Positions 12,952 through 21,258 of a stretch of DNA of 43,321 bases are shown piece by piece (the first letter of the stretch is position 1; the number at the start of each line of letters is the position of its first letter). Source of the DNA: an uncultured Rhodospira sp. (GTDB taxonomy: Bacteria > Pseudomonadota > Alphaproteobacteria > Rhodospirillales > Rhodospirillaceae); assembly GCF_937138205.1 (NCBI RefSeq), contig NZ_CAKZOT010000117.1, positions 1-43,321 on the forward strand. The letters are read 5' to 3'. Under the pieces are notes generated by a model. It did not search any database. It saw nothing but the letters and a program-made list of their open reading frames with translations, and was not told where the DNA came from. The position numbers were made by a program, and so were the translations under genes.

Positions 12952-13710
12952 ATGAGCGAGAGCTACCAGACCAACATCACCGCGCGCTTCACGCGGCGCC
13001 GCAACCCGGCCCAATACGAGCACGCGGACGCGGAGATCATCATCAACGGGGGCGTCAAGGATGGGGAGACCGAAGAGCAGGCCGCGCGCCGCCTCATGTC
13101 GGTCGCCAAGGGCACCGTCTTGGAGGCCCTGACCGGCCGGGCGCCCACGGCATCCACGGCACCGCCTGCCGAGGAGAAGACCACTCCCGAGGCGCCGGCC
13201 GAAGACCCCCGGGCGCTCGCCATGAGCAAGCGCGGCCTGGGCACGGTTGCGGAGTGCGCGGACGCCCTGAAGCAATGCGGGGGTGATCCGAAACGGGCGG
13301 CCGAGTTTCTTCGACAGTCCGGAGGCGATGGCGGCTCGGCTGCTGACGTGGGAGCCAATACCATGGCTCCTGAGCAGGGCGGGAACACCGTGGCCACGGC
13401 TCCCGAACCTGAACAGGAAGTGATCCCGCCGGAGCGGCCAGACATCCCCGGGCGCGCCCCGGGCGGCGGGACCGTCGTGGACGCGGAGGCCAGCGGCGAG
13501 GTGACCGAGCCCCGAGACGGGACGACGATCACCGGTGAGGAGCTTCGCCAGATCGCGTCCCAGGTTGCGGCGGGGCTGGGGCAGGCCGCCGGCCCGCTCT
13601 TCGTCAACAAGGTGATGAAGGATGAGTTCGGTGTCACCCGAATGGGGGCCATCCCGGAAGACAAACGCCCGGCGTTCGTCCGTGCACTGAAATCTGGCCC
13701 CAAGTCCTGA
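12952..13710 (+). CDS. Hypothetical replication-cluster protein
   Basis: A 252-residue protein of unknown function. The N-terminal 60 residues are a small domain (ITARFTRRRNPAQYEHADAE, then GETEEQAARRLMSVAKGTVL). The middle is long and low-complexity, Pro/Ala/Gly/Glu-rich and probably disordered (62-195). The C-terminal 55 residues are helical (TGEELRQIASQVAAGLGQAA, then RMGAIPEDKRPAFVRALKS). The layout of two small domains joined by a flexible linker fits an adaptor between replication proteins. The start at 12952 has AGGGAGA. Confidence 0.7.
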   Translation: MSESYQTNITARFTRRRNPAQYEHADAEIIINGGVKDGETEEQAARRLMSVAKGTVLEALTGRAPTASTAPPAEEKTTPEAPAEDPRALAMSKRGLGTVAECADALKQCGGDPKRAAEFLRQSGGDGGSAADVGANTMAPEQGGNTVATAPEPEQEVIPPERPDIPGRAPGGGTVVDAEASGEVTEPRDGTTITGEELRQIASQVAAGLGQAAGPLFVNKVMKDEFGVTRMGAIPEDKRPAFVRALKSGPKS

Positions 13711-13754
13711 CATGGGTGGGGGCCTCGGCCCCCACACCTTGAGCGGAGAACCCC

Positions 13755-14954
13755 ATGAATACTTCAGGTTCGCACAACATCCACTCTCATATCGGAGCGT
13801 CGGCCTCCGAGCGCTTTCTGGAGTGCCCCGGGAGCGTGCAGTTGGCGGCGCACTGCGAAAACGAGAGCAAGGACTACACGCGCCTGGGAACTGCCGCTCA
13901 TGACGTGGCGGCGTGGTGCTTGGAAACCGGGTCCGATCCCATGTTCTTCCCGGGTGGGAAGGTCCTCCATGCGGGCGAGGAGTTCCCGGTCGACGAGGAC
14001 ATGGCGGCGGCCGTCGGGGAGTACATGGACTACGTGCTCTCCAGGATGGAGCTATACCACGACCTGGAGGGCGAGTTCCCGACCCTCTTCGTGGAGCAGG
14101 GGTTCGATCTGGACCACGTATGGGCCGGCATGTACGGCACGTCGGACTGTGTGCTGTGGTTCCCGAAATGGGGGCTCCTGGAGGTGATCGACTACAAGCA
14201 CGGGGAGGGCATACCGGTGCAGGTCGTCCAGAACCCTCAGCTTCAGTACTACGCCTGCGGGGCTATTCACCGCCTGGGGGCCGCCACCGCGAGCAGCGAA
14301 GTCGAGCAGGTCAAGCTGACGATCTGTCAGCCCCGTTGCGCCCACCCGTCCGGGTACACCCGAAGCTGGGATACGACCGTCGAAGACCTTATGGAATTCC
14401 TGACGAACGTCCTGGTGCCGGGCATCAAGGAAGCGCTCACCCCGGGCGCTCCGCTGAAAGATGGCCCCCATTGCCGCTTCTGCCCCGCGCGGCTCGTGTG
14501 CCCGATGCTGACCGAGAGGTTCGAGACCTTCAAGCACGCGGCCGACATGGACGCGGACCCCACGGTTGTGTCGGACCTGCAACTCGGGGAGATGTACGAG
14601 GCCACTGAGACCGTCAGGATTTTCATGAAGGCGGTCGAAGGGGAGACGTACAAGCGTTTGACCCGGGGGCTGGATATTCCGGGGGCCAAGCTCGTGAACC
14701 AGAAGGCTCAACGAGCGTGGAAGGAAGGCGCCGTAGGCGCCGCCAAGGCGGCCGGGCTGGAGTGCTATCAGGCGCCAGCGTTCAACAGTCCTGCCCAGAT
14801 GGAGAAGGTCCCCGGCGGGCGGGAGTTTGCGAGGAAGTGGGCGTACAAGCCCGAAGCGGGCTTGACTGTTGCGCGCGCCCATGATATCCGTGACAAGGTG
14901 TCCGCGCGCCGTGCGGTGGAGGTTTTCGCCAACGTCCCAGCAAGCGACACTTGA
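13755..14954 (+). CDS. Cas4/RecB-like PD-(D/E)XK exonuclease (DUF2800)
   Basis: A 399-residue nuclease of the DUF2800 type. Features in order: a Cys in the N-terminal FLECPGS, helix GTAAHDVAAWC, GTSDCVLWF, the catalytic core LEVIDYKHGEG (D146, K148), the QLQYYACGA motif, and a C-terminal cysteine cluster HCRFCPARLVCPM. Together with the N-terminal Cys, this cluster can hold an Fe-S group as in Cas4 and AddB. It likely resects DNA ends for recombination. Phages often pair it with the DUF2815 SSB-like protein, which follows here. Confidence 0.85.
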   Translation: MNTSGSHNIHSHIGASASERFLECPGSVQLAAHCENESKDYTRLGTAAHDVAAWCLETGSDPMFFPGGKVLHAGEEFPVDEDMAAAVGEYMDYVLSRMELYHDLEGEFPTLFVEQGFDLDHVWAGMYGTSDCVLWFPKWGLLEVIDYKHGEGIPVQVVQNPQLQYYACGAIHRLGAATASSEVEQVKLTICQPRCAHPSGYTRSWDTTVEDLMEFLTNVLVPGIKEALTPGAPLKDGPHCRFCPARLVCPMLTERFETFKHAADMDADPTVVSDLQLGEMYEATETVRIFMKAVEGETYKRLTRGLDIPGAKLVNQKAQRAWKEGAVGAAKAAGLECYQAPAFNSPAQMEKVPGGREFARKWAYKPEAGLTVARAHDIRDKVSARRAVEVFANVPASDT

Positions 14955-14987
14955 CAAACCCTTACGACACTTTACGACACTTTACGA
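14951..14987 (+). promoter_or_regulatory. 10-bp tandem repeats upstream of the SSB-like gene
   Basis: TTGACA (14951-14956) overlaps the end of the exonuclease gene. It is followed by two and a half copies of the 10-bp unit TACGACACTT (14963-14987) and then AAGGAGA. The regular repeat could be a protein-binding site, for example for autoregulation by the SSB-like protein. No strong -10 hexamer is seen, so promoter activity is uncertain. Confidence 0.4.
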
Positions 14988-15001
14988 AAAGGAGACGACC
15001 C

Positions 15002-15658
15002 ATGGCTGCTGATCTCGACACTTTCCTCGTCATCGGTGAAGTCCGCTTTGCTCACCCGCATTTCTTCGAGCCCCGCCCAGTCGTGATTGACGGCAAGGCG
15101 AGCGGAGACCCCAACTATGAAGTCCAGGCCATGTTCGCGAAGGACAATCCGGAAGCCATGGCTTCCCTGGACGGGTGCAAGAAGACCGCGATCGCGGTGG
15201 CGGCCGCCCGGTGGCCCGGGCGCAACGTCATTGAAGAGGCCAAGGGCGGGGAGTTCATGTTCCCGTTCAAGGACGGCGATCGCGAGGCCGATCGCTTCGA
15301 TCGGCGGAACCCGCAGAAGGCCGGGCAGCGCGACTACATGCGGGGCAACATCATTCTGGCGTGCCGTTCCAAGTTCGCCCCGGAAGTTGTCGGCCCGGAC
15401 AAGAAGCCGATCATGAACGAGCGTGACATCTACGGCGGGTGTTACGGCTACATCCAGGTGAACGTCAAGGCGTACAACGGCGTCGGCCAGAACCCGGACG
15501 GCGTCAAGTGCTACCTGCAAATGGTGCTGAAGTCCCGCAACGGTGACAAGCTGGGCAACGCCCGCTCTGCCGCCGACGTGTTCGGCGGGATCAAGGACGC
15601 GGACTTGGGCGAGGATGCGACGGCGGGCATGGACATGTCCACCGACATCCCGTTCTAA
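15002..15658 (+). CDS. Single-stranded DNA-binding-like protein (DUF2815)
   Basis: A 218-residue protein of the DUF2815 type, structurally OB-fold SSB proteins in phages such as Enc34. It shows the GEVRFAHPHFFEPRP start, YEVQAMFAKDNPEAM, and QRDYMRGNIILACRSKFAP. The end, DMSTDIPF, is acidic and mimics the DDIPF tip by which bacterial SSBs recruit partners. It would coat single strands made by the exonuclease and helicase. The ATG at 15002 follows AAGGAGA. Confidence 0.85.
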   Translation: MAADLDTFLVIGEVRFAHPHFFEPRPVVIDGKASGDPNYEVQAMFAKDNPEAMASLDGCKKTAIAVAAARWPGRNVIEEAKGGEFMFPFKDGDREADRFDRRNPQKAGQRDYMRGNIILACRSKFAPEVVGPDKKPIMNERDIYGGCYGYIQVNVKAYNGVGQNPDGVKCYLQMVLKSRNGDKLGNARSAADVFGGIKDADLGEDATAGMDMSTDIPF

Positions 15659-15670
15659 GCCCCACCAGTC

Positions 15671-15759
15671 CTCACGCCGGAAGTTCGGGGGTTCGGCCGG
15701 CGTGAGACGGGGGTGGTTTGGCGCCCGCTATGTGTGAAGCCCGGCGCCACTCCACCCCC
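15671..15759 (+). other. Two strong adjacent intergenic hairpins
   Basis: Stem 1: CTCACGCCGG (15671-15680) with CCGGCGTGAG (15697-15706), 10 bp perfect. Stem 2: GGGGGTGG (15709-15716) with CCACCCCC (15752-15759), enclosing GGCGCC (15720-15725) and GGCGCC (15743-15748). Neither is followed by a T tract. The 126-bp gap after the SSB-like gene is filled by this structure, which suggests a processed or stabilised 3' end, or a small RNA. Confidence 0.65.
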
Positions 15760-15784
15760 GAGCCCCCGACGATAGGAGGACACC

Positions 15785-16000
15785 ATGCGATACATCGTTG
15801 CCAAGAACCGCAGAACCGTGGAGAACTTCGTCCGCTCACAGGGGTTGGACGCGGGGGAGTTCGTCTATGTCTCTGGCCCCGCGAAGCTCGTGGGCGCAAA
15901 CGGGCGCACGTCCCGGATCGACATCCTAAGCGACGCCCCCATGCGGGAAGACTACGCGGCGATCTTGGCTGAGGCCCGCCGACGCGGTTTCGACATCTAG
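15785..16000 (+). CDS. Small hypothetical protein
   Basis: A 71-residue unknown protein with a clean alpha/beta pattern: MRYIVAKNRRTVENFVRSQG, FVYVSGPAKLVGANGRTSRI, then DYAAILAEARRRGFDI. It could be a small nucleotide- or nucleic-acid-binding fold. The ATG at 15785 follows AGGAGG, and the next gene starts 12 bp after its stop. It lies between SSB-like and polymerase genes. Confidence 0.7.
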   Translation: MRYIVAKNRRTVENFVRSQGLDAGEFVYVSGPAKLVGANGRTSRIDILSDAPMREDYAAILAEARRRGFDI

Positions 16001-16012
16001 GAGAGCAACATC

Positions 16013-16216
16013 ATGACCCCCGAAATGAAGAACGCCACGGTGCACTGGCGTTGCCCTCACTGTGGCGCCGGACAGGTGACCACGGTCGAGAGCGCCATCT
16101 ACAAACACTCATCCCGGAAGTGCGGTAACTGCGGCGGGTGGTCCTCGATAGGCGTGTGGGACGTCCTCCGAGCGCTTATGGAAATGGAAGACGACCGGTA
16201 CGCGGCAGGGGCGTAG
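16013..16216 (+). CDS. Small zinc-ribbon protein
   Basis: A 67-residue protein with two CxxC knuckles, CPHC (near residue 14) and CGNC (near 37), the classical zinc ribbon. The C-terminus is an acidic helix (WDVLRALMEMEDDRYAAG). Zinc ribbons of this size commonly bind nucleic acid or RNA polymerase. It ends 5 bp before the DNA polymerase start and is probably coupled to it. Confidence 0.75.
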   Translation: MTPEMKNATVHWRCPHCGAGQVTTVESAIYKHSSRKCGNCGGWSSIGVWDVLRALMEMEDDRYAAGA

Positions 16217-16221
16217 AGGCA

Positions 16222-18294
16222 ATGGCCCCGAACTCCCCACGGATCATCGGTTTGGACTTCGAGACCCGAAGCGCGTGCGACCTGAAGAAGCACGGCGCCC
16301 GGGTGTACGCGGAGCATCCTTCGACGCGCATCCTGTGCGTGGCCTACAGCTTCGACCGTGGCGAGCCCAACGTGTGGTTCGGCGACGCGGCGCCGGAGTT
16401 CGGGTTCGAGCAATCTGACCCCCCGGAGCTACTTCTGGAATACATCGCGCAGGGTGTCCCGGTCGAAATCTTCAACGCGGACTTCGAGCCCTCCATATGG
16501 GAATGCATCTGCGTCCCGCGCTTCGGATGGCCCCCTGTGCAGATCAAGCAATGGCGGGACGTCCAGGCGTACGCGCTGCACAAGGCGCTTCCGGCGCGCC
16601 TGGAGAAGGTCGCACAGATCGTGCAGGCCCCGCACCAGAAGGACGACGAAGGCCACCGGGTCATGCTGAAGATCAGCAAGCCGGCGCCCCGGCGCAAGGG
16701 AGACGCCCCCGACTTGGTGCGGTGGAACAATGATCCGGACCTGTTCATCAAGACCACGGATTACTGCCGGCAGGACGTCCGAACTGAGGATTGCCTGGGG
16801 GACGCGCTCGGCCCTCTGCCGGCGCCGGAACAGGCCCTGTTCGAACTGGACCGGACGATCAACACCCGTGGCGTCCAGATCGACACGGACACCGTGCGCG
16901 GTGCCGGTATGGTCCTGGAGACCGTCCGGGGGCGGATCATGGACGAGTTCAGGGGCTTGACCAGTTTGGAAATCACACAAGTCCAGGCGCTGAAGGAATA
17001 TCTTGAGGATTTCGGCGTGTTCACAGAAAGCCTCGACAAGGATTTCTTGACCGCCACGATCCCGAACTTGGAACCGGGCTCCGAAGTCCGGCGCATTCTG
17101 GAGCTTCGGCGGCGCTTCGCGAAAGCGTCCGGGGCCAAGGTGGCGTCCATGGACCGTTGGACCTGCCGCGACGGGCGGATCAGGAACGTGGCCCAGTATC
17201 ACGGGGCCACCACCGGCCGCTGGGCCGGCCGAGGCCCGCAGTTCCAGAACCTGCCCCGGCCGTTCGGGGAGGACCTGTTCGGCGTGGAGTATGAGGACTA
17301 CACCGAAGCGGACTTCGACGTCCTGTGCGCGACGCTGGCGCGGGGCCGCGCGGCTGAGGTGGAGGCCATGTACGGGGACCCCTTGGTGGCCGTCTCGAAC
17401 GCGCTCCGCTCCATGATCGTGGCGGCCCCCGGTCACGTGTTCATCGGCGGGGACTATTCGGGCATCGAAATGTGCGTCACGGCAGCGGTTGCCGGCGAGG
17501 AATGGAAGCTGGAGGCCATCCGTAAGTCCCACCGTGGGGAAGGTCAGGACATGTACTGTGTCGCGGCGGAGGCCGTGTTCGGGTATCCAGTCCTGGGGAA
17601 GAAGACGCACCCGAAAGAGCGTCAGGTCGGTAAGGTCTGCGAGTTGGCGTTCGGGTACCAGGGCGCCGTGGGCGCCTGGAGGAACTTCGACAAGACGGAC
17701 CACCACACGGACGACGACGTGCAGGTGTACAAGACGGCGTGGCGCGGGAAGCACAAGGGGCTCGCGGGTGACCCGGAGACCGGAGACATTGGCCTCTGGA
17801 AAGGGCTCGAACTCGCCGCGATCGAGTGCGTGTCGACCGGTCAGGTTGTGGACTACAACTGTGTCCAGTTTGAGATGAAGGGGCCTTGGTTGACCTGCCG
17901 TCTGCCGTCCGGCCGCCGGCTGTGGTACTGGGGGCCAAAGCTCCGGTGGTACCCGGCCCCCTGGGACCCCGAGCAACAGATCATGCAGCTTTCCGTTGAA
18001 CAGTGGCGGGACGGCCGCTGGCAGCGGGTCAAGATGTACGGCGGGCGGTGGACAGAGAACATCGTGCAAGCGATCTCCCGGGACCTTCTGGCGCGTGCAA
18101 TGTTCTTGCTCGAACGCGCAGGATATCCTATCGTGTTGACAGTGCATGATGAAGCCCTGTCCGAAATACGGGGCGTACCTGCGGACGCTCTGACCGTATT
18201 CCGGCAATGTATGGAGGACATAGCACCATGGGCGCGTGCATTGAATATCCCGATCCTGGTGGAACCCTGGACCGGCCGCCGGTTCAAAAAGTGA
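16222..18294 (+). CDS. Family A (Pol I-type) DNA polymerase with 3'-5' exonuclease
   Basis: A 690-residue replicative polymerase. Residues 5-200 form the DEDD proofreading domain, beginning IIGLDFETRS (D12, E14). The polymerase part has motif A GGDYSGIE (D411), motif B KERQVGKVCELAFGYQGAVG (from K465) and motif C VLTVHDEAL (H642, D643, E644), all intact. There is no 5'-3' exonuclease domain, as usual for phage replicases. The GAGG in front of ATG 16222 is close, and its stop overlaps the resolvase start (TGATG). Priming could come from the prim-pol protein encoded on the other strand. Confidence 0.95.
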   Translation: MAPNSPRIIGLDFETRSACDLKKHGARVYAEHPSTRILCVAYSFDRGEPNVWFGDAAPEFGFEQSDPPELLLEYIAQGVPVEIFNADFEPSIWECICVPRFGWPPVQIKQWRDVQAYALHKALPARLEKVAQIVQAPHQKDDEGHRVMLKISKPAPRRKGDAPDLVRWNNDPDLFIKTTDYCRQDVRTEDCLGDALGPLPAPEQALFELDRTINTRGVQIDTDTVRGAGMVLETVRGRIMDEFRGLTSLEITQVQALKEYLEDFGVFTESLDKDFLTATIPNLEPGSEVRRILELRRRFAKASGAKVASMDRWTCRDGRIRNVAQYHGATTGRWAGRGPQFQNLPRPFGEDLFGVEYEDYTEADFDVLCATLARGRAAEVEAMYGDPLVAVSNALRSMIVAAPGHVFIGGDYSGIEMCVTAAVAGEEWKLEAIRKSHRGEGQDMYCVAAEAVFGYPVLGKKTHPKERQVGKVCELAFGYQGAVGAWRNFDKTDHHTDDDVQVYKTAWRGKHKGLAGDPETGDIGLWKGLELAAIECVSTGQVVDYNCVQFEMKGPWLTCRLPSGRRLWYWGPKLRWYPAPWDPEQQIMQLSVEQWRDGRWQRVKMYGGRWTENIVQAISRDLLARAMFLLERAGYPIVLTVHDEALSEIRGVPADALTVFRQCMEDIAPWARALNIPILVEPWTGRRFKK

Positions 18295-18830
18295 TGATAC
18301 CGGCCTCGCCGCTGGACGGGGCTATCCTCGCGCTTGATCTTGCGGAGAACGCCGGGTGGGCGCTGTGGGTGCCCGCCGATCACCCCATGATCTTCGCGCA
18401 CGGGACCGAGCACTTCGCGGGTCACTCGTTCGCGCGGCGCTTTTCGAAGTGTCACAGCTTCGTCTCGGGGATGGTGGCCCGGCACAAGATTTGCACGGTC
18501 CTGATCGAGAAACCGTTCCACCGAGGGGAGGCGGCTACCCGCGCCGGGTGGGGGTTCGCGGGGGTTGCCGAGGCCGCCGCGAGTGCGGCGGGGGCCGCCC
18601 GGTCCCTCTTGATCAACGTCCAAACCCCGAAGCGGGTGCTGACGGGGCGCGGCCACGCCTCGAAAGAGGAGATGATCGCCACGATCACCGCGCTCGGCTT
18701 TACCCCCGGGACCGACCACGAGGCCGACGCCATCGGCCTGCTGCTCGCCTACATGGAGGACCCCACATGCGCAAAAGCGACTTCAGGAGCCATCAAACGC
18801 TCACCCCGGAAAGGGCGCGCGAAGAAGTAG
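18294..18830 (+). CDS. RuvC-like Holliday junction resolvase
   Basis: A 178-residue RNase H-fold nuclease. It carries the first acidic motif ILALDLAENAGWALW (D15), the second in VLIEKPF (Glu), and the C-terminal pair in DHEADAIGLLLAYM. Such resolvases cut branched recombination or replication intermediates before packaging. The start ATG overlaps the polymerase stop (TGATG), and the end overlaps the A1-like gene by 64 bp. Confidence 0.85.
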   Translation: MIPASPLDGAILALDLAENAGWALWVPADHPMIFAHGTEHFAGHSFARRFSKCHSFVSGMVARHKICTVLIEKPFHRGEAATRAGWGFAGVAEAAASAAGAARSLLINVQTPKRVLTGRGHASKEEMIATITALGFTPGTDHEADAIGLLLAYMEDPTCAKATSGAIKRSPRKGRAKK

Positions 18831-20443
18831 AGACGCACGGCTCCATCCGGGCCGCTGCCCGCGCCTGGGGGTGCCCGTATGACACCATGCGAAAGCGCTT
18901 CCACGCGGCGGACCTGGAGCCCGAGGTGGAGCCCGAACTTCCGTTCGATCCCCCGGTCCTGGATGGCCGCGTGAAGGCCATCGCCACCCGGGAGGCCCCG
19001 CTGCCGGCGCCGGGGGAGGTGCGGCGCTATATCTTGACCTGTGCGCAGAACAACACCCTGGTCCATGAGGCGCTGTGGAAGAACCTCAGGGAGATGGCCC
19101 GCGTGTACGACGCCGCGATCATGGTGAGCCGGTTCACCTACGACGTGTCGTCCTACGGGAAGGGATCGGTGAAGCCCGGCAAAGAGAAGGCATCGGACGA
19201 ACTCTGGTATGACCCTGCGGTGGCGCCGTTCGTCGCGGACGAGCGTGTGCAGCTTGCCCCGGGGCTGGTGTGGTGTGGGGAGATGAACATCCTGCCCACG
19301 GCTGTCCGGCCTCTGTCCGGGCTGGAGAGCTACACCGGGCGCCAGTCGGCCATCGTCCCCCACGCGAAGCTCGCCATGGACAGCGTCGCCAGCGGCAAGC
19401 ACGAGGCCACGAAATTCAACTACACGACGGGAACCGCAACCCTGCGGAACTACATCGCGAAGAAGGCCGGCCTCAAGGCGGAGTTCCATCACTCCTACGG
19501 CGCGCTCCTGGTGGAGGTGGACAGCGAAGGTTCATGGTGGGTCCGCCAGCTTTGTGCGGACAGCGACGGCACGATCCACGACCTGGACGTCCGGGTCCAA
19601 GACGGCCGCCTGACGACCGGGCACAGCGTGGAGGCCGTCACCTGGGGAGACGTCCACACCGCGCTCCTGGACCACGTCGCGGCCGAACTCGCCTGGGGGC
19701 CGGGTGGGCTCGCGCAAGCCCTGTCCCCCAAGTTCCAGTTCTTCCATGATCTGGTGGACTTCCGGGCGCGGAACCACCACGACAGCAAGAACCCCCACGC
19801 CCGTTTCCAGCGGTACGTGGAGGCCGCCGACGTTGTGCAGGACGAGATCAAGCGCGCGGCCTCAGTGCTCAACATGGCGCGGGAGGCGGTCCTGTCGACG
19901 GGCGGCAAGCTCGTGGTCGTGGACAGCAACCACGACAACGCCCTGGAGCGGTGGTTGCGGGAGGCGGACTATCGTCTCGACCCGCCGAACGCCATCTTCT
20001 TCTTGGAGGCTCAGCTTGCGCGCTACCGGGCCATCCTGCACAGGTGGCACCGCTTCCACGTGCTCGAATGGGCCATGCAAGAACCCCTCCGGGTGATGAC
20101 GGGTAGCTCCCGGCCGGATTGGCTCCGGTTCCTCCGACAGGACGAGAGCTTTGTGATATGCCACGACCTGAACGGGGGGATCGAATGCGGGATGCACGGG
20201 CACCTTGGGCCGAATGGCCTCCGGGGCGCTCCGACCGCGTTCGCTCGGATGGGGCGGAAGTCCAACACCGGCCACACGCACGCGGCGGGGATCGTTGATG
20301 GGTGCTGGACCGCCGGCCTGTTGGGGAAGCTGGACATGGACTATAACCGTGGGCCGTCAAACTGGTCCCACAGTCATATCGTGACGCATAGCAATGGAAA
20401 GCGTCAGATCGTGACCTTCTGGAAAGGGAAGTACCGGGCATGA
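18767..20443 (+). CDS. T5 A1-like metallophosphoesterase-type protein
   Basis: A 558-residue protein. Residues 23-45 are a helix-turn-helix (GSIRAAARAWGCPYDTMRKR). The rest resembles the phage T5 A1 family: NILPTAVRPLSGLESYTGRQ, TTGTATLRNYI, the metal-binding VVDSNHDNAL (N388-D390) and GHTH (H503-H505), and a C-terminal WSHSH...NGKRQ. T5 A1 is needed for host DNA breakdown and for completing DNA entry (family knowledge). The start at 18767 has GGAGGA. Here it is embedded in the replication operon, which suggests a role in nucleotide recycling from host DNA or in replication rather than two-step entry (inference). Confidence 0.8.
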   Translation: MRKSDFRSHQTLTPERAREEVETHGSIRAAARAWGCPYDTMRKRFHAADLEPEVEPELPFDPPVLDGRVKAIATREAPLPAPGEVRRYILTCAQNNTLVHEALWKNLREMARVYDAAIMVSRFTYDVSSYGKGSVKPGKEKASDELWYDPAVAPFVADERVQLAPGLVWCGEMNILPTAVRPLSGLESYTGRQSAIVPHAKLAMDSVASGKHEATKFNYTTGTATLRNYIAKKAGLKAEFHHSYGALLVEVDSEGSWWVRQLCADSDGTIHDLDVRVQDGRLTTGHSVEAVTWGDVHTALLDHVAAELAWGPGGLAQALSPKFQFFHDLVDFRARNHHDSKNPHARFQRYVEAADVVQDEIKRAASVLNMAREAVLSTGGKLVVVDSNHDNALERWLREADYRLDPPNAIFFLEAQLARYRAILHRWHRFHVLEWAMQEPLRVMTGSSRPDWLRFLRQDESFVICHDLNGGIECGMHGHLGPNGLRGAPTAFARMGRKSNTGHTHAAGIVDGCWTAGLLGKLDMDYNRGPSNWSHSHIVTHSNGKRQIVTFWKGKYRA

Positions 20444-20745
20444 GTTCAATTCTTCTTGTCGGGCTTATGACGTTTATCAACGTTGCCGCCCGCGCATTTC
20501 AACAACTGAACGTCATGCACAGCAAGTACGCATGGCTCTTTCCGGCGTCTCTTGCGATGGCCGTCTGTGAGGTGGTGAAGCTGGGGGTCATCGTCATTGA
20601 GGTGTCGGCAGAGAACTGGTGGACACTCGCGGGAGTTATCTGTATCATGGGCGCGGCAGGCGCTGCCGGCTCTTCGGTATCCATGGTGATCCACCAGAAG
20701 CTCCGGGGGCACCCGGCCATTGACAACTCACTATCGAAAGGATGA
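20440..20745 (+). CDS. Small integral membrane protein
   Basis: A 101-residue protein with three predicted hydrophobic segments (SSILLVGLMTFINVAARAF, AWLFPASLAMAVCEVVKLGV and TLAGVICIMGAAGAAGSSV) and a short basic tail. The start overlaps the A1-like stop (ATGA). Function unknown; it could be a second holin-type or a host-membrane effector. It lies about 1.2 kb before the lysis genes. Confidence 0.7.
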   Translation: MSSILLVGLMTFINVAARAFQQLNVMHSKYAWLFPASLAMAVCEVVKLGVIVIEVSAENWWTLAGVICIMGAAGAAGSSVSMVIHQKLRGHPAIDNSLSKG

Positions 20746-20749
20746 ACCC

Positions 20750-21073
20750 ATGACCGAGGATGAATTCCGGAACGGTACCACCGACACCCAAGACGTGGAC
20801 AAGGTGCTGGACCAACTGTTCGCCCTGGTGCGGAAGGAACTGGACGGAGCCCTAGAGACGTACGGGAATTCCGGGGGAGGACACCCCGGGTTCGCTTCTG
20901 CGCACGAAGGCTATGCCGTCATCGCGGAAGAGCTTGACGAACTGTGGGACCTTGTGAAGGGCCATGGGACCGGCTATTCCAAGGACGCCCTGAAGGAAGC
21001 GATGCAAGTGGCGGCCATGGGCGTTCGGTATATGTTGATGGTGTACTTCATGAACACCGCGCCGCCGCGATGA
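20750..21073 (+). CDS. MazG-like all-alpha protein (possible NTP pyrophosphohydrolase)
   Basis: A 107-residue helical protein with EGYAVIAEELDELWDLVKG (EE..E type) and a second helix KEAMQVAAMGVRYMLMVYF. This is the two-helix acidic pattern of MazG/iMazG nucleotide pyrophosphohydrolases, although the second acidic motif is weak (Glu then Gln instead of the usual E..D). It may hydrolyse (d)NTPs or be an inactive relative. The next genes encode a zinc ribbon and a dATP/dGTP diphosphohydrolase-type protein, which supports a nucleotide-pool role. Confidence 0.55.
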   Translation: MTEDEFRNGTTDTQDVDKVLDQLFALVRKELDGALETYGNSGGGHPGFASAHEGYAVIAEELDELWDLVKGHGTGYSKDALKEAMQVAAMGVRYMLMVYFMNTAPPR

Positions 21074-21258
21074 AGTGTTGCTTTTGCGGTGGCAAGCGAC
21101 CGCTTGACGGGGTGTGCCCGTCTTGCGGTCGTACCGGCCAGCTTGGGACCCGGGACGACAAGTCCTGGACCGAGTGCCCCGTATGCGGCGCCGAGAACTT
21201 CGGCCCCGGATACTGTGTCCAATGTGAAGTGGAGAAAACACGCCATGGCTGCTCATGA
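21070..21258 (+). CDS. Small double zinc-ribbon protein
   Basis: A 62-residue protein with four Cys pairs: CCFC, CPSC, CPVC and CVQC, giving two zinc knuckle pairs. Function unknown; such mini-proteins may bind nucleic acid. Its ATG overlaps the MazG-like stop (ATGA), and its end overlaps the next gene by 14 bp. Confidence 0.7.
   Translation: MKCCFCGGKRPLDGVCPSCGRTGQLGTRDDKSWTECPVCGAENFGPGYCVQCEVEKTRHGCS

Noticed and set aside
18207-18293. Earlier start for the RuvC-like gene
   Set aside because: The extra residues have no family similarity and overlap the polymerase end; the TGATG overlap fixes the start at 18294.
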